From positions 1-13,279 of the forward strand of contig JBBPYK010000076.1 in the NCBI GenBank assembly GCA_038199985.1: DNA of 13,279 nucleotides, read 5' to 3'. Below are positions 1-6,463 of this stretch, one piece after another. Source of the DNA: Arthrobacter_J sp038199985. Lineage in GTDB: Bacteria; Actinomycetota; Actinomycetes; Actinomycetales; Micrococcaceae. A model generated the notes under the pieces. The model ran no database searches, was not told the DNA's origin, and was given only the letters and a program-made list of their open reading frames with translations. The stretch's first letter is position 1, and each line of letters begins with the position of its first letter. Both the position numbers and the translations under genes were made by a program.

Positions 1-30
1 TCCCGGTTCAAAGATCGTTAGAGTGGATCC

Positions 31-561
31 ATGGCCCGCCCTGTACCGAGTGCACCCAAGCGCACCCCGCTGACTGTGTCTTGGGGCAGTTCCGGCGTGC
101 CCGCTGGGGCGCATACGCTGCCCACCGTGGAAGAGGTTTCCGCCGGGGGCATGGTGGTGGACATGGTGACAGCCGAGCTCAACGTCGCCGTCATTGGGCG
201 GTTGAACCGCGGCGGTCGCTTGGAATGGTGCCTTCCCAAGGGCCATCCGGAGGGACGTGAGTCCAATGAGCAGGCCGCAGTGCGGGAGATAGAAGAGGAA
301 ACCGGTATCCAGGGCGACATCCTCGCCGCGCTGGGCAGCATTGACTACTGGTTTACCGTCAGCGGGCATCGGATCCATAAAACAGTCCACCACTACCTCC
401 TCCGCGCCACTGGCGGTCATTTGACGATTGAAAATGACCCGGACCATGAGGCCATCGATGTGGCGTGGATACCGCTGGAGGAGCTGGGCCGGCGGTTGTC
501 GTTCCCCAACGAGCGCCGGATAGCGGACCTCGCCCGCGAAGTCCTCCCCGATTTCCGCTGA
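31..561 (+). CDS. NUDIX hydrolase (MutT-like)
   Basis: A 176-residue protein with a complete Nudix box at residues 71-93: G71, E77 and the REIEEETGI core at 85-93, which matches the GX5EX7REUXEEXGU consensus exactly. The glutamates of this box bind the divalent metal that cleaves a nucleoside-diphosphate-linked substrate. The run WCLPKGHPEG just before it is typical of the subgroup found beside murJ near actinobacterial origins. The exact substrate cannot be read from sequence. No signal peptide or membrane segment is visible, so it is cytoplasmic. The start is well fixed: an in-frame stop lies at 19-21 and the ATG at 31 is the first start after it, though the ribosome binding site is weak. 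The murJ gene follows after 62 bases on the same strand, so cotranscription is likely. The first 40 residues precede the Nudix fold and look flexible. Confidence 0.9.
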   Translation: MARPVPSAPKRTPLTVSWGSSGVPAGAHTLPTVEEVSAGGMVVDMVTAELNVAVIGRLNRGGRLEWCLPKGHPEGRESNEQAAVREIEEETGIQGDILAALGSIDYWFTVSGHRIHKTVHHYLLRATGGHLTIENDPDHEAIDVAWIPLEELGRRLSFPNERRIADLAREVLPDFR

Positions 562-623
562 ACCTATTCAGTCCACCACTGCGGGGCAGCAGGGCCATCT
601 TAGTGAAAGAACCATAAAACACG

Positions 624-2363
624 ATGACAGAACACAGTACAGGTGCCATTCCTGTCCAGGCGGAAGCGACCGAGACCGACGCGCCGCGCAGCGGATACGG
701 GGACGGCGACGGAACCGGGAACCTGGCCCGGTCCAGTGCAATTATGGCTGCTGGCACCATGACATCGCGAGTCCTCGGTCTGGTACGCACCGCGCTGCTC
801 GCCCTGGCGTTGGGCAACACCGGTCTGATCACCGACATCTTTTCCATCGCCAACACGCTGCCGAACTTTATTTATCTCATGGTTGCTGGTGGGCTGTTCA
901 ATGCGGTACTGGTACCCCAGGTCATCAAGGCCAGCCACCGTCCGGACCGGGGTTCGGACTTCGTCAGCCGCGTTATGACGTTGACGGTCCTGATCCTTGC
1001 ACCCCTGACGCTGGTAGTCACCCTCGCTGCGCCATGGGTATTCCGCTTCATCACCCAGCTCACTGACAGTCAGTTACCTCTCGCCACAGCGTTTGCCTAC
1101 TGGCTGTTTCCGCAGATCTTCTTCTACGGTCTCTATGCGGTCATGGGGCAGGTCCTGAATGCAAACGGCCGGTTCGGCGCTTACATGTGGGCGCCGGTTC
1201 TGAACAACATTGTGGCGATCAGCGGATTGCTGACATTCATCGTTCTTTTTGGCACCAATAAGGAGTCCGAGTTCAACCCCGCTGGCTGGACCGCGCAAAC
1301 CACACTTGTGCTGGCGGGGAGTACAACGCTGGGGATTGTCCTCCAGGCCGTGATCCTCATCTGGCCGCTCCGCAAGCTCGGCTTGGGCCTTCGTCCACTG
1401 TTCGGGTTCCGTGGAGTTGGTCTCGGAGCGACAGCGAGGGTGGCGAAATGGACTATTCTGACCATGCTCCTTGGGAACGGTGCCTACCTGGTCTATACAT
1501 CAGTGGCCAGCTCCGCAACTGCCGCACGGGTACGCCTTTCGCAGCAGAGCCCGCCGGAACACATTGCAGGACACTTCACGCTTGAGACTGCCTCGATGCT
1601 GTACATCATTCCGCACTCCGTGATTGCCCTGTCCCTGGCGACCGTGCTGTTCAACCGGATGTCCCACGCGTACACGGTGCAAGACCTCCAGGGCGTACGT
1701 GACTCGATTTCCCACGGTTTGCGAACAATAGGTGTTGCAACTGTTTTCTGCTCTGCGGTTCTGGTGGTGCTTGCTGGCCCCATCAGCGTATTCTTCAGTG
1801 GACAATCCGATGTCGACGCCGCCCTGCAAGCGCAGGTCCTGGTGCTGCTGGCCGTGAGCGCACCGTTCTTTAGTGCCACCTTCGTGCTGAACAGGGCCTT
1901 TTATGCCAATGAGGACGGCCGCACCCCTTTCCTCATGCAAACCATGCTCGCAGTTTTCGGCGTCCTCATGGCCTTGGCAGCAGGCATGCTTGACCCGGAA
2001 TATATAATAATGGGTCTAGCCGTCGCATACTCCGTCGGCAATATATTGTCCACGGTTGTCAGCCATTTCTATTTGAAGCGCCACCTCGGTAATTATGGAG
2101 CCGCACAGATAGCAGATGTGCATTTGCGGTTGACTGCGGCCGCACTGGGTTCTGCAGGAGTAGGCGCCGGGGCACTATGGCTGTTCGGCGGGTACTCTCC
2201 GGATGGGTTCGCCTGGCAAGGGTATGGGGCGGCCATCATTGTGGTGGTGGCGTGTGGAGGCATCATGGCCCTGGTCTACCTGTTCCTACTCAAAGGCCTC
2301 CACGTTCACGAATTGCAGGAATTCCTCGCCCCACTTCTCCGCCGCGTGACCAGGTCCGCCTAG
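624..2363 (+). CDS. murJ: Lipid II flippase MurJ (MviN), short form
   Basis: A 579-residue polytopic membrane protein of the MurJ/MviN branch of the MOP exporter superfamily, which moves lipid-linked peptidoglycan precursor across the cytoplasmic membrane. A hydrophilic N-terminal tail of about 38 residues is followed by the family signature: S48-R49 and R55 in the SRVLGLVR segment, corresponding to the central-cavity arginines of E. coli MurJ, then the LPN motif at 79-81. Many hydrophobic stretches follow to about residue 560, compatible with the usual fourteen helices; I did not compute a topology. The protein ends in a short basic tail (RRVTRSA) with no kinase-like extension, unlike the much longer mycobacterial MviN. 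The missing part appears to be encoded by the next gene. The ATG at 624 has only a weak purine-rich stretch before it (GAAAGAA); an internal start near residue 41 is possible because the first 38 residues lie outside the conserved fold. Confidence 0.95.
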   Translation: MTEHSTGAIPVQAEATETDAPRSGYGDGDGTGNLARSSAIMAAGTMTSRVLGLVRTALLALALGNTGLITDIFSIANTLPNFIYLMVAGGLFNAVLVPQVIKASHRPDRGSDFVSRVMTLTVLILAPLTLVVTLAAPWVFRFITQLTDSQLPLATAFAYWLFPQIFFYGLYAVMGQVLNANGRFGAYMWAPVLNNIVAISGLLTFIVLFGTNKESEFNPAGWTAQTTLVLAGSTTLGIVLQAVILIWPLRKLGLGLRPLFGFRGVGLGATARVAKWTILTMLLGNGAYLVYTSVASSATAARVRLSQQSPPEHIAGHFTLETASMLYIIPHSVIALSLATVLFNRMSHAYTVQDLQGVRDSISHGLRTIGVATVFCSAVLVVLAGPISVFFSGQSDVDAALQAQVLVLLAVSAPFFSATFVLNRAFYANEDGRTPFLMQTMLAVFGVLMALAAGMLDPEYIIMGLAVAYSVGNILSTVVSHFYLKRHLGNYGAAQIADVHLRLTAAALGSAGVGAGALWLFGGYSPDGFAWQGYGAAIIVVVACGGIMALVYLFLLKGLHVHELQEFLAPLLRRVTRSA

Positions 2364-2409
2364 GTCGCACGCGCCGTGCACCAAGATAAACTCCACAGCG
2401 CCCGGTAGC

Positions 2410-2437
2410 ATTAGGTTGAGAGCAAGCGCAATCTAAT
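2410..2437. repeat. Inverted repeat upstream of the pseudokinase-like gene
   Basis: ATTAGGTTG at 2410-2418 and CAATCTAAT at 2429-2437 form a nine-base-pair dyad (one G-T mismatch) around a ten-base centre, in the 141-base gap between murJ and the following gene. There is no T-run after it, so it is not a standard terminator. It could be an operator or a leader hairpin; no known regulator is recognised. Confidence 0.4.
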
Positions 2438-2504
2438 CAGACCTGCTGTGAACGAGTGCTAGCGGGCTGCCTGATTGACCTAGTGACACCGCCGGGAGGA
2501 ACAC

Positions 2505-4067
2505 GTGCCAAAACCAGTCGATGTTGGATCTGTGCTGGGCGGACGCTACAAAGTCACCGGACGTGTTCTGGCGTCCACGGCGGAAGACCTTGTGCTGGAC
2601 GGCATTGACCAAGTACTGAATCGCTCCGTCAGCATTCTTCTGGCATCGCCGGCAAACGCTAGCCAGATAACGGCTAGTGCCCGTGAACTCGCTACCGGAG
2701 AACGCGCGGGCAGCATGCAGGTCCTGGATCTTGGAATCAGCGACGACTACACCTATCTTGTCACCAATCGCGCGCCCGCCGCCGATCTACTTGACCTGGT
2801 TATCGAACAAAATCAGCCCTACATAGAACCATTTTTCACGGACACCCTTGGTTCTGAGATCTTCGGTCAGGCGAGGTCCACCGAACCCACAATCCACGGG
2901 GACGGCGCCCAGAAAGAAGACGAAAAGCAGCCACGTAAGGCTCGCTTTTCCGGCCGGTCACGCTCCAGAAACGAATCCCACAACGATGGCGGCGCGGCAT
3001 GCAGCGATACCGCCAGCGCTGGGGCCGAAACCAATGCGCCCCCACCACCGCGTTCTCCGCCGCGTACTCCTGCCGCGAAGAGCGAATGGACATCGCAGCC
3101 CTCATCCCCCGAGGGCTCGCCAGGGGACTCTACACCCCAGGATGAACCCAGGGTCTCCATCTGGAAAACGGAGGACTACAAGTCCGCCAAAGAGCCCCCA
3201 CGAAAGGCCAAGCGCGAGCCGGAGCCCAGAGGTTCGGAATCCCACTTTCCAGCAGGTGCGGTAATCGGAGCCGCGGTGGAACCGGGACCGGCCATTGCGG
3301 GAAGCGGAAGCACTGAACCCGCTGCCGGCGTAGTTGGTGCCCCTGTGTCCGGGGACGAGGAAGTTCACGACAACGGTGCTGATTCATCTCCACCGGCTGA
3401 TACATCGCGAGCCGGCCGCAGGGTGCGGCGCGGGCTCATTGGGGTCCTCTTCGCCGTGCTATTGACCGTCGCCGTGGTGCTGTCCGTCTCCAAACTTGGC
3501 ACGCTTTTTGACACTGATCCCGTCGCTGATCCGCAGGTAACAACGTCATCCTCACCAACGCCTTCGCCAACACCCTCACCTACTCAAACGACCGAACAGG
3601 TTGAGGCAGTACCGCCGGAGGCCACCAGTGTCTTGCGATTGGTTCCCGACAACCCGCAACTCAATTCCGGTTCCGACGGTGAACTGAGCAAGATTATTGA
3701 CAATGATCCGTCCTCCTACTGGCAGAGTTTCGTCTTTGCCAATAACACCTTTGGCGGTTTGGCTCAGAACATGGCCCTCGTGGTGGAACTCAAAGAGCCG
3801 TCCACCATCAACCAGGTGGAGATCGTCCAACTCAATGGTTCCGGGGGCAGCTTCACGGTTCTTGTCAATGACGCACCGTCACTGGATGGAGCTGAGCCGA
3901 TGGGCCAGGGAAGTTTTACCGAATCTACGGTGGCAGTGACCAACTCCAGCGATACAGCCGGGAAGGCCCAATATGTCATCGTCAACTTTACTCAGCTTCC
4001 CCGACTGTCCGGGATCCAAGCGCAGTATCCTTGGGGGCTACGCATCGCCGAGGTCACCGTTTCGTAA
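2505..4067 (+). CDS. Membrane protein: degenerate kinase N-lobe, one TM helix, external galactose-binding-like domain (MurJ partner)
   Basis: A 520-residue protein built in four parts. Residues 8-105 resemble the N-lobe of PknB-type Ser/Thr kinases (LGGRYKVTGRVLAS, then LNRSVSILL where VAIK would stand). The glycine loop is eroded, the catalytic lysine is replaced, and no C-lobe (HRD, DFG) follows, so it cannot be an active kinase. Residues about 120-305 are a charged, Pro/Ser-rich linker. Residues about 309-332 form one membrane helix after RRVRRG, placing the N-terminus inside. Outside, a Thr/Pro/Ser stalk (345-365) leads to a beta-rich domain (about 375-520) with the DND..S.YW signature of discoidin/galactose-binding-like folds. 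Mycobacterial MviN has the order MurJ, pseudokinase, helix, external domain in one chain; here this tail is separate, 141 bases after murJ. I infer a role in controlling or anchoring MurJ. The GTG start has a strong site, GGGAGG at 2494-2499. Confidence in the parts is higher than in the role. Confidence 0.75.
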   Translation: MPKPVDVGSVLGGRYKVTGRVLASTAEDLVLDGIDQVLNRSVSILLASPANASQITASARELATGERAGSMQVLDLGISDDYTYLVTNRAPAADLLDLVIEQNQPYIEPFFTDTLGSEIFGQARSTEPTIHGDGAQKEDEKQPRKARFSGRSRSRNESHNDGGAACSDTASAGAETNAPPPPRSPPRTPAAKSEWTSQPSSPEGSPGDSTPQDEPRVSIWKTEDYKSAKEPPRKAKREPEPRGSESHFPAGAVIGAAVEPGPAIAGSGSTEPAAGVVGAPVSGDEEVHDNGADSSPPADTSRAGRRVRRGLIGVLFAVLLTVAVVLSVSKLGTLFDTDPVADPQVTTSSSPTPSPTPSPTQTTEQVEAVPPEATSVLRLVPDNPQLNSGSDGELSKIIDNDPSSYWQSFVFANNTFGGLAQNMALVVELKEPSTINQVEIVQLNGSGGSFTVLVNDAPSLDGAEPMGQGSFTESTVAVTNSSDTAGKAQYVIVNFTQLPRLSGIQAQYPWGLRIAEVTVS

Positions 4068-4096
4068 CCCGGCACTAGCGTGCGACGGCGAGAGGC

Positions 4097-4122
4097 GGAA
4101 TAAGCCATCCTGGTCCAGGGTT
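4097..4122 (+). promoter_or_regulatory. SigR/SigH-type thiol-stress promoter candidate for trxBA
   Basis: GGAAT at 4097-4101, eighteen bases, then GTT at 4120-4122. This matches the published form of promoters read by the redox-controlled ECF sigma factors SigR (Streptomyces) and SigH (Mycobacterium), whose classic target is trxBA. Transcription would start near 4128, about 60 bases before the trxB start. The match is by eye, and the regulon assignment is inferred from the target gene. Confidence 0.6.
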
Positions 4123-4130
4123 ATGACCAG
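4110..4130. repeat. Inverted repeat over the trxB promoter -10 region
   Basis: CTGGTC at 4110-4115 and GACCAG at 4125-4130 form a perfect six-base dyad with a nine-base centre that spans the GTT element of the candidate thiol-stress promoter. It may be an operator or chance; no known repressor is recognised. Confidence 0.3.
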
Positions 4131-4191
4131 CAGGCTCAGTACGGCGCTAGATAGGCAATAACAGCACCACCAGAGAAAGGCTTCCTCAAAC

Positions 4192-5226
4192 GTGAGCAAC
4201 GAAACCACCACCTCAAAGGGCAGTGCAAACGACGTCCGCGACGTCATCATTGTGGGCTCGGGACCGGCAGGTTATACCGCCGCAGTCTATGCTGCCAGGG
4301 CTAACCTCAGTCCTCTCCTGATAGCCAGTTCTGTGACCGCTGGGGGGGAGCTGATGAACACCACTGATGTGGAGAACTATCCCGGATTCCCAGAGGGCAT
4401 AATGGGGCCGGACCTGATGGACCACTTCGAAAAGCAAGCCGCCCGCTTCGGCACGGAGATCATCTTCGAGGACGTTACGGCGTTGGACCTGACCGGCGAG
4501 ATCAAAACAATAACCACCGGGGCCGGCGATACGTTTCACGCGAAGGCGGTCATTGTTTCGACCGGCTCCGCTTATCGCGAGCTCGGCCTGGACGATGAGA
4601 AGCGTCTGTCGGGTCACGGCGTCAGCTGGTGCGCAACGTGCGATGGTTTCTTCTTCAAGGACCAGGACATTGCCGTCATTGGCGGTGGCGATTCTGCCAT
4701 GGAAGAAGCGCTGTTCCTGACCAAGTTTGCCCGGTCCGTGACAGTGGTTCACCGCCGTGACAGCCTGCGCGCCTCCAAAATCATGCAGGAGCGCGCTTAT
4801 GCACACGCGAAGATCTCCTTTGTCTGGAACTCCGAAGTATCCGGTATCAGCGGGGCAGACAAAGTTTCCGGGTTGACGTTGCGGAATCTCATTGATGGTT
4901 CTGAATCTTTGCTCTCCGTCACTGGCGTCTTCGTGGCGATCGGGAACGATCCGCGCGTCGGGTTGGTCAGCGATCAACTGGAGCTAACGTCTGAGGGCAC
5001 GATTGCCGTAAGGGGTCGTACATCCATCACGTCGCTTCCTGGCGTATTCGCCGCTGGGGACGTTATCGACCCAACATACCGGCAAGCAATCACCGCCTCC
5101 GGATCGGGTTGTGTCGCAGCAATTGACGTGGAGCACTATCTTGCCGACCGTGCAGACCGCATAGAATCATCGGCAGCTGTCCCGACGCCTCCGGCGGAAG
5201 CAGTTTCCGAAACTGTCAGCCTATAA
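4192..5226 (+). CDS. trxB: Thioredoxin-disulfide reductase
   Basis: A 344-residue flavoprotein that uses NADPH to reduce oxidised thioredoxin in the cytoplasm. Visible motifs are the FAD-binding GSGPAG (residues 22-27), the redox pair C147-A-T-C150 in the WCATCDGFFF segment, the NADPH-binding GGGDSAMEEA, and the C-terminal FAD-contact segment GVFAAGDVID followed by RQAITASGSGC. This is the full low-molecular-weight TrxB architecture; both ends carry short unconserved tails of about 15-25 residues. The start is GTG at 4192, with GAGAAAGG at 4173-4180 as ribosome binding site at slightly long spacing. Its substrate gene trxA follows after 25 bases, so the two form an operon, probably induced by disulfide stress through the upstream GGAAT-N18-GTT element. 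Confidence 0.97.
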   Translation: MSNETTTSKGSANDVRDVIIVGSGPAGYTAAVYAARANLSPLLIASSVTAGGELMNTTDVENYPGFPEGIMGPDLMDHFEKQAARFGTEIIFEDVTALDLTGEIKTITTGAGDTFHAKAVIVSTGSAYRELGLDDEKRLSGHGVSWCATCDGFFFKDQDIAVIGGGDSAMEEALFLTKFARSVTVVHRRDSLRASKIMQERAYAHAKISFVWNSEVSGISGADKVSGLTLRNLIDGSESLLSVTGVFVAIGNDPRVGLVSDQLELTSEGTIAVRGRTSITSLPGVFAAGDVIDPTYRQAITASGSGCVAAIDVEHYLADRADRIESSAAVPTPPAEAVSETVSL

Positions 5227-5251
5227 TCAAGCATTTAGAGGAGAAATACTG

Positions 5252-5578
5252 ATGAGTAATGCCAAGGAAGTTACGGACGCATCGTTTGATGCTGAGGTCC
5301 TGAAGTCCCAGAAGCCGGTCATTGTGGACTTCTGGGCGGAATGGTGCGGACCCTGCCGAAAGCTCAGCCCGATCCTGGATGAGATCGCCAGCGAGCACGC
5401 GGACAAGGTGGATGTGGTGAAGTTGAACGTCGATGACAATCCTGCTACAGCTGCTCACTATGGCATTACGTCCATTCCGGCCGTGTATGTGTTCCGAGCG
5501 GGCGATGTAGCAGCAAAGTCAATTGGCGCTAAGCCTAAGCAGGTCCTTGAGGCCGAATTTGCTGAGTTCTTGAAGTAG
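5252..5578 (+). CDS. trxA: Thioredoxin
   Basis: A 108-residue protein of standard thioredoxin length. The active site WCGPC has C32 and C35, the buried aspartate lies in VDFWAEW, and the conserved cis-proline is P76 in GITSIPAVYVF. It donates electrons to ribonucleotide reductase and other disulfide substrates and is recharged by the TrxB encoded just upstream. The ATG at 5252 is preceded by a strong AGAGGAGA at 5237-5244. A strong rho-independent terminator closes the operon sixteen bases after the stop. Confidence 0.98.
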   Translation: MSNAKEVTDASFDAEVLKSQKPVIVDFWAEWCGPCRKLSPILDEIASEHADKVDVVKLNVDDNPATAAHYGITSIPAVYVFRAGDVAAKSIGAKPKQVLEAEFAEFLK

Positions 5579-5593
5579 TCCGAGGATTGCGAG

Positions 5594-5626
5594 GCCGGTC
5601 AACGCGATGCGTTGGCCGGCTTTTTT
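5594..5626 (+). terminator. Rho-independent terminator of trxBA
   Basis: A twelve-base-pair stem (5594-5605 with 5609-5620, one G-T pair) closes a three-base loop and is followed directly by six T residues at 5621-5626. It lies just after the trxA stop and points rightward. Confidence 0.93.
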
Positions 5627-5699
5627 ATCGTATAGTCCGTGTGTTTAGGCGGTTAACAGACAGAATGGGCTTGAGATGGGCTCTTGTCGATCGGCCAGA

Positions 5700-5735
5700 T
5701 GGTACGCAGTGTTTCACGTGAAACACTGCGTACCA
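5700..5735. promoter_or_regulatory. parS: parS site 1 within a perfect 36-bp palindrome
   Basis: The core TGTTTCACGTGAAACA at 5710-5725 is the exact universal parS sequence bound by ParB. Here the symmetry continues ten bases outward on each side (GGTACGCAG and its complement, plus an outer T/A), giving a flawless 36-bp palindrome from 5700 to 5735. The other parS copies in the window lack this extension. Confidence 0.95.
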
Positions 5736-5839
5736 AGCGAGGATGTGCAGGGGAGGCGTCCCGGCGTGAAAGAACCAGCGATGATCGAATCCATCCGCGA
5801 TACTCCAGAAGACATAGGATAAGCCCAGACCCCGGTTCC

Positions 5840-5872
5840 ACGTGGACGTCACGCTACGTGCCCCGTCCACGT
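5840..5872. repeat. ACGT-rich nested dyad
   Basis: ACGTGGAC at 5840-5847 and GTCCACGT at 5865-5872 are inverted copies; inside them CACG (5850-5853) and CGTG (5857-5860) form a second, slightly off-centre dyad. A further ACGT follows at 5873-5878, and the word ACGTCACGC appears twice (5846-5854 and 5874-5882 region). There is no T-run. Possible protein-binding site; function unknown. Confidence 0.45.
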
Positions 5873-6052
5873 ACGTCACGCCCTGTTTGATCATGCCGTG
5901 CACATTGGCGACCGCTAACGCCTGAGGCCGCGGCGGCGTTCCATAAGGCCGTGATCATCTCAGCCGTGCGAAAAGCGGCTGCTCACCGAAGCCCTGTACA
6001 TGGAGAGAGTCACTGCAGAAGCGCCAGTTTGCTCGGGGCGATAGACCCATGA

Positions 6053-6068
6053 TGTTTCACGTGAAACG
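6053..6068. promoter_or_regulatory. parS: parS site 2 (one mismatch)
   Basis: TGTTTCACGTGAAACG differs from the parS consensus only in the last base. It lies in the gene-free stretch, 343 bases from the first site. Confidence 0.9.
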
Positions 6069-6346
6069 ACACCTCAGAGAATATGTCCAGGAAACGGTGC
6101 CGGTTTCCTGAAGTTCCGGAGTCCCTTGGGCACGGGACGAAACCAAGTTCAACGGAAATGTTTGCAGCCCCGACCAATGAGAGGAGCTCGGCCAGATTCC
6201 GGACGACAAGAGTGGTCGGTTGGGTGCTCTCAAAATAACATCGCCATGCGAACCGAGCCAAGCGGGAGCTACGTTGAACCGCCACTGCACGTACCCGCGA
6301 ACGCGGAAAATAGGTGCCAGTATTTAGCATCACAGTCCGTCATCAG

Positions 6347-6362
6347 TGTTTCACGTGAAACA
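6347..6362. promoter_or_regulatory. parS: parS site 3 (exact)
   Basis: TGTTTCACGTGAAACA, an exact match to consensus, 294 bases after site 2 and about 100 bases beyond the 3' end of parB. Confidence 0.95.
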
Positions 6363-6399
6363 TGACATTCTCTGATCAAGACACGTTGTCAATCACCGA

Positions 6400-6431
6400 C
6401 CGGCCACCACAAGTACTGCCGGCTTTTTTTA
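6400..6431 (+). terminator. Weaker rightward terminator beyond the parS stretch
   Basis: CCGGC and GCCGG enclose a thirteen-base loop and are followed by C and a run of seven T residues ending about 6430. The stem is short but the T-run is clear. It points rightward, yet no plus-strand gene precedes it after the trxA terminator. An eight-base inverted repeat (6393-6400 with 6450-6457) brackets it. Confidence 0.5.
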
Positions 6432-6463
6432 TTGACTAATAAGCTACTCGTCGGTGAGCGACA

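Larger units (their letters stand above)
5627..6397. other. Gene-free stretch carrying three parS sites
   Basis: Between the trxA terminator and a second terminator before the parB end there is no convincing gene. The open frames here (the longest about 107 codons) overlap one another on both strands, lack good ribosome binding sites, and translate across parS as the typical FHVKH/VSRET by-products. What it does hold is three parS sites (5710, 6053, 6347), an ACGT-rich dyad at 5840-5872, and no recognised protein motif. It may be a dedicated centromere-like segment, or a decayed gene: related genomes often have a gene between trxA and parB (recalled, not checked). Confidence 0.6.

Noticed and set aside
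1..30. A gene fragment at the left edge
   Set aside because: Only 30 bases before the NUDIX start; an in-frame stop at 19-21 and too little sequence to support a call.
2046..2054. TTGTCCACG in murJ as a DnaA box
   Set aside because: One mismatch, isolated in coding DNA more than 10 kb from dnaA; expected by chance.
5834..5849. GGTTCCACGTGGACGT as a sixth parS
   Set aside because: It keeps the CACGTG centre but has six mismatches to consensus. It is better explained as part of the ACGT-rich dyad.
5625..6365. Several open frames of 60-107 codons on both strands in the trxA-parB gap
   Set aside because: They overlap each other, have poor starts, show no recognised motif, and read parS as FHVKH or VSRET. 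No single frame looks like a gene.
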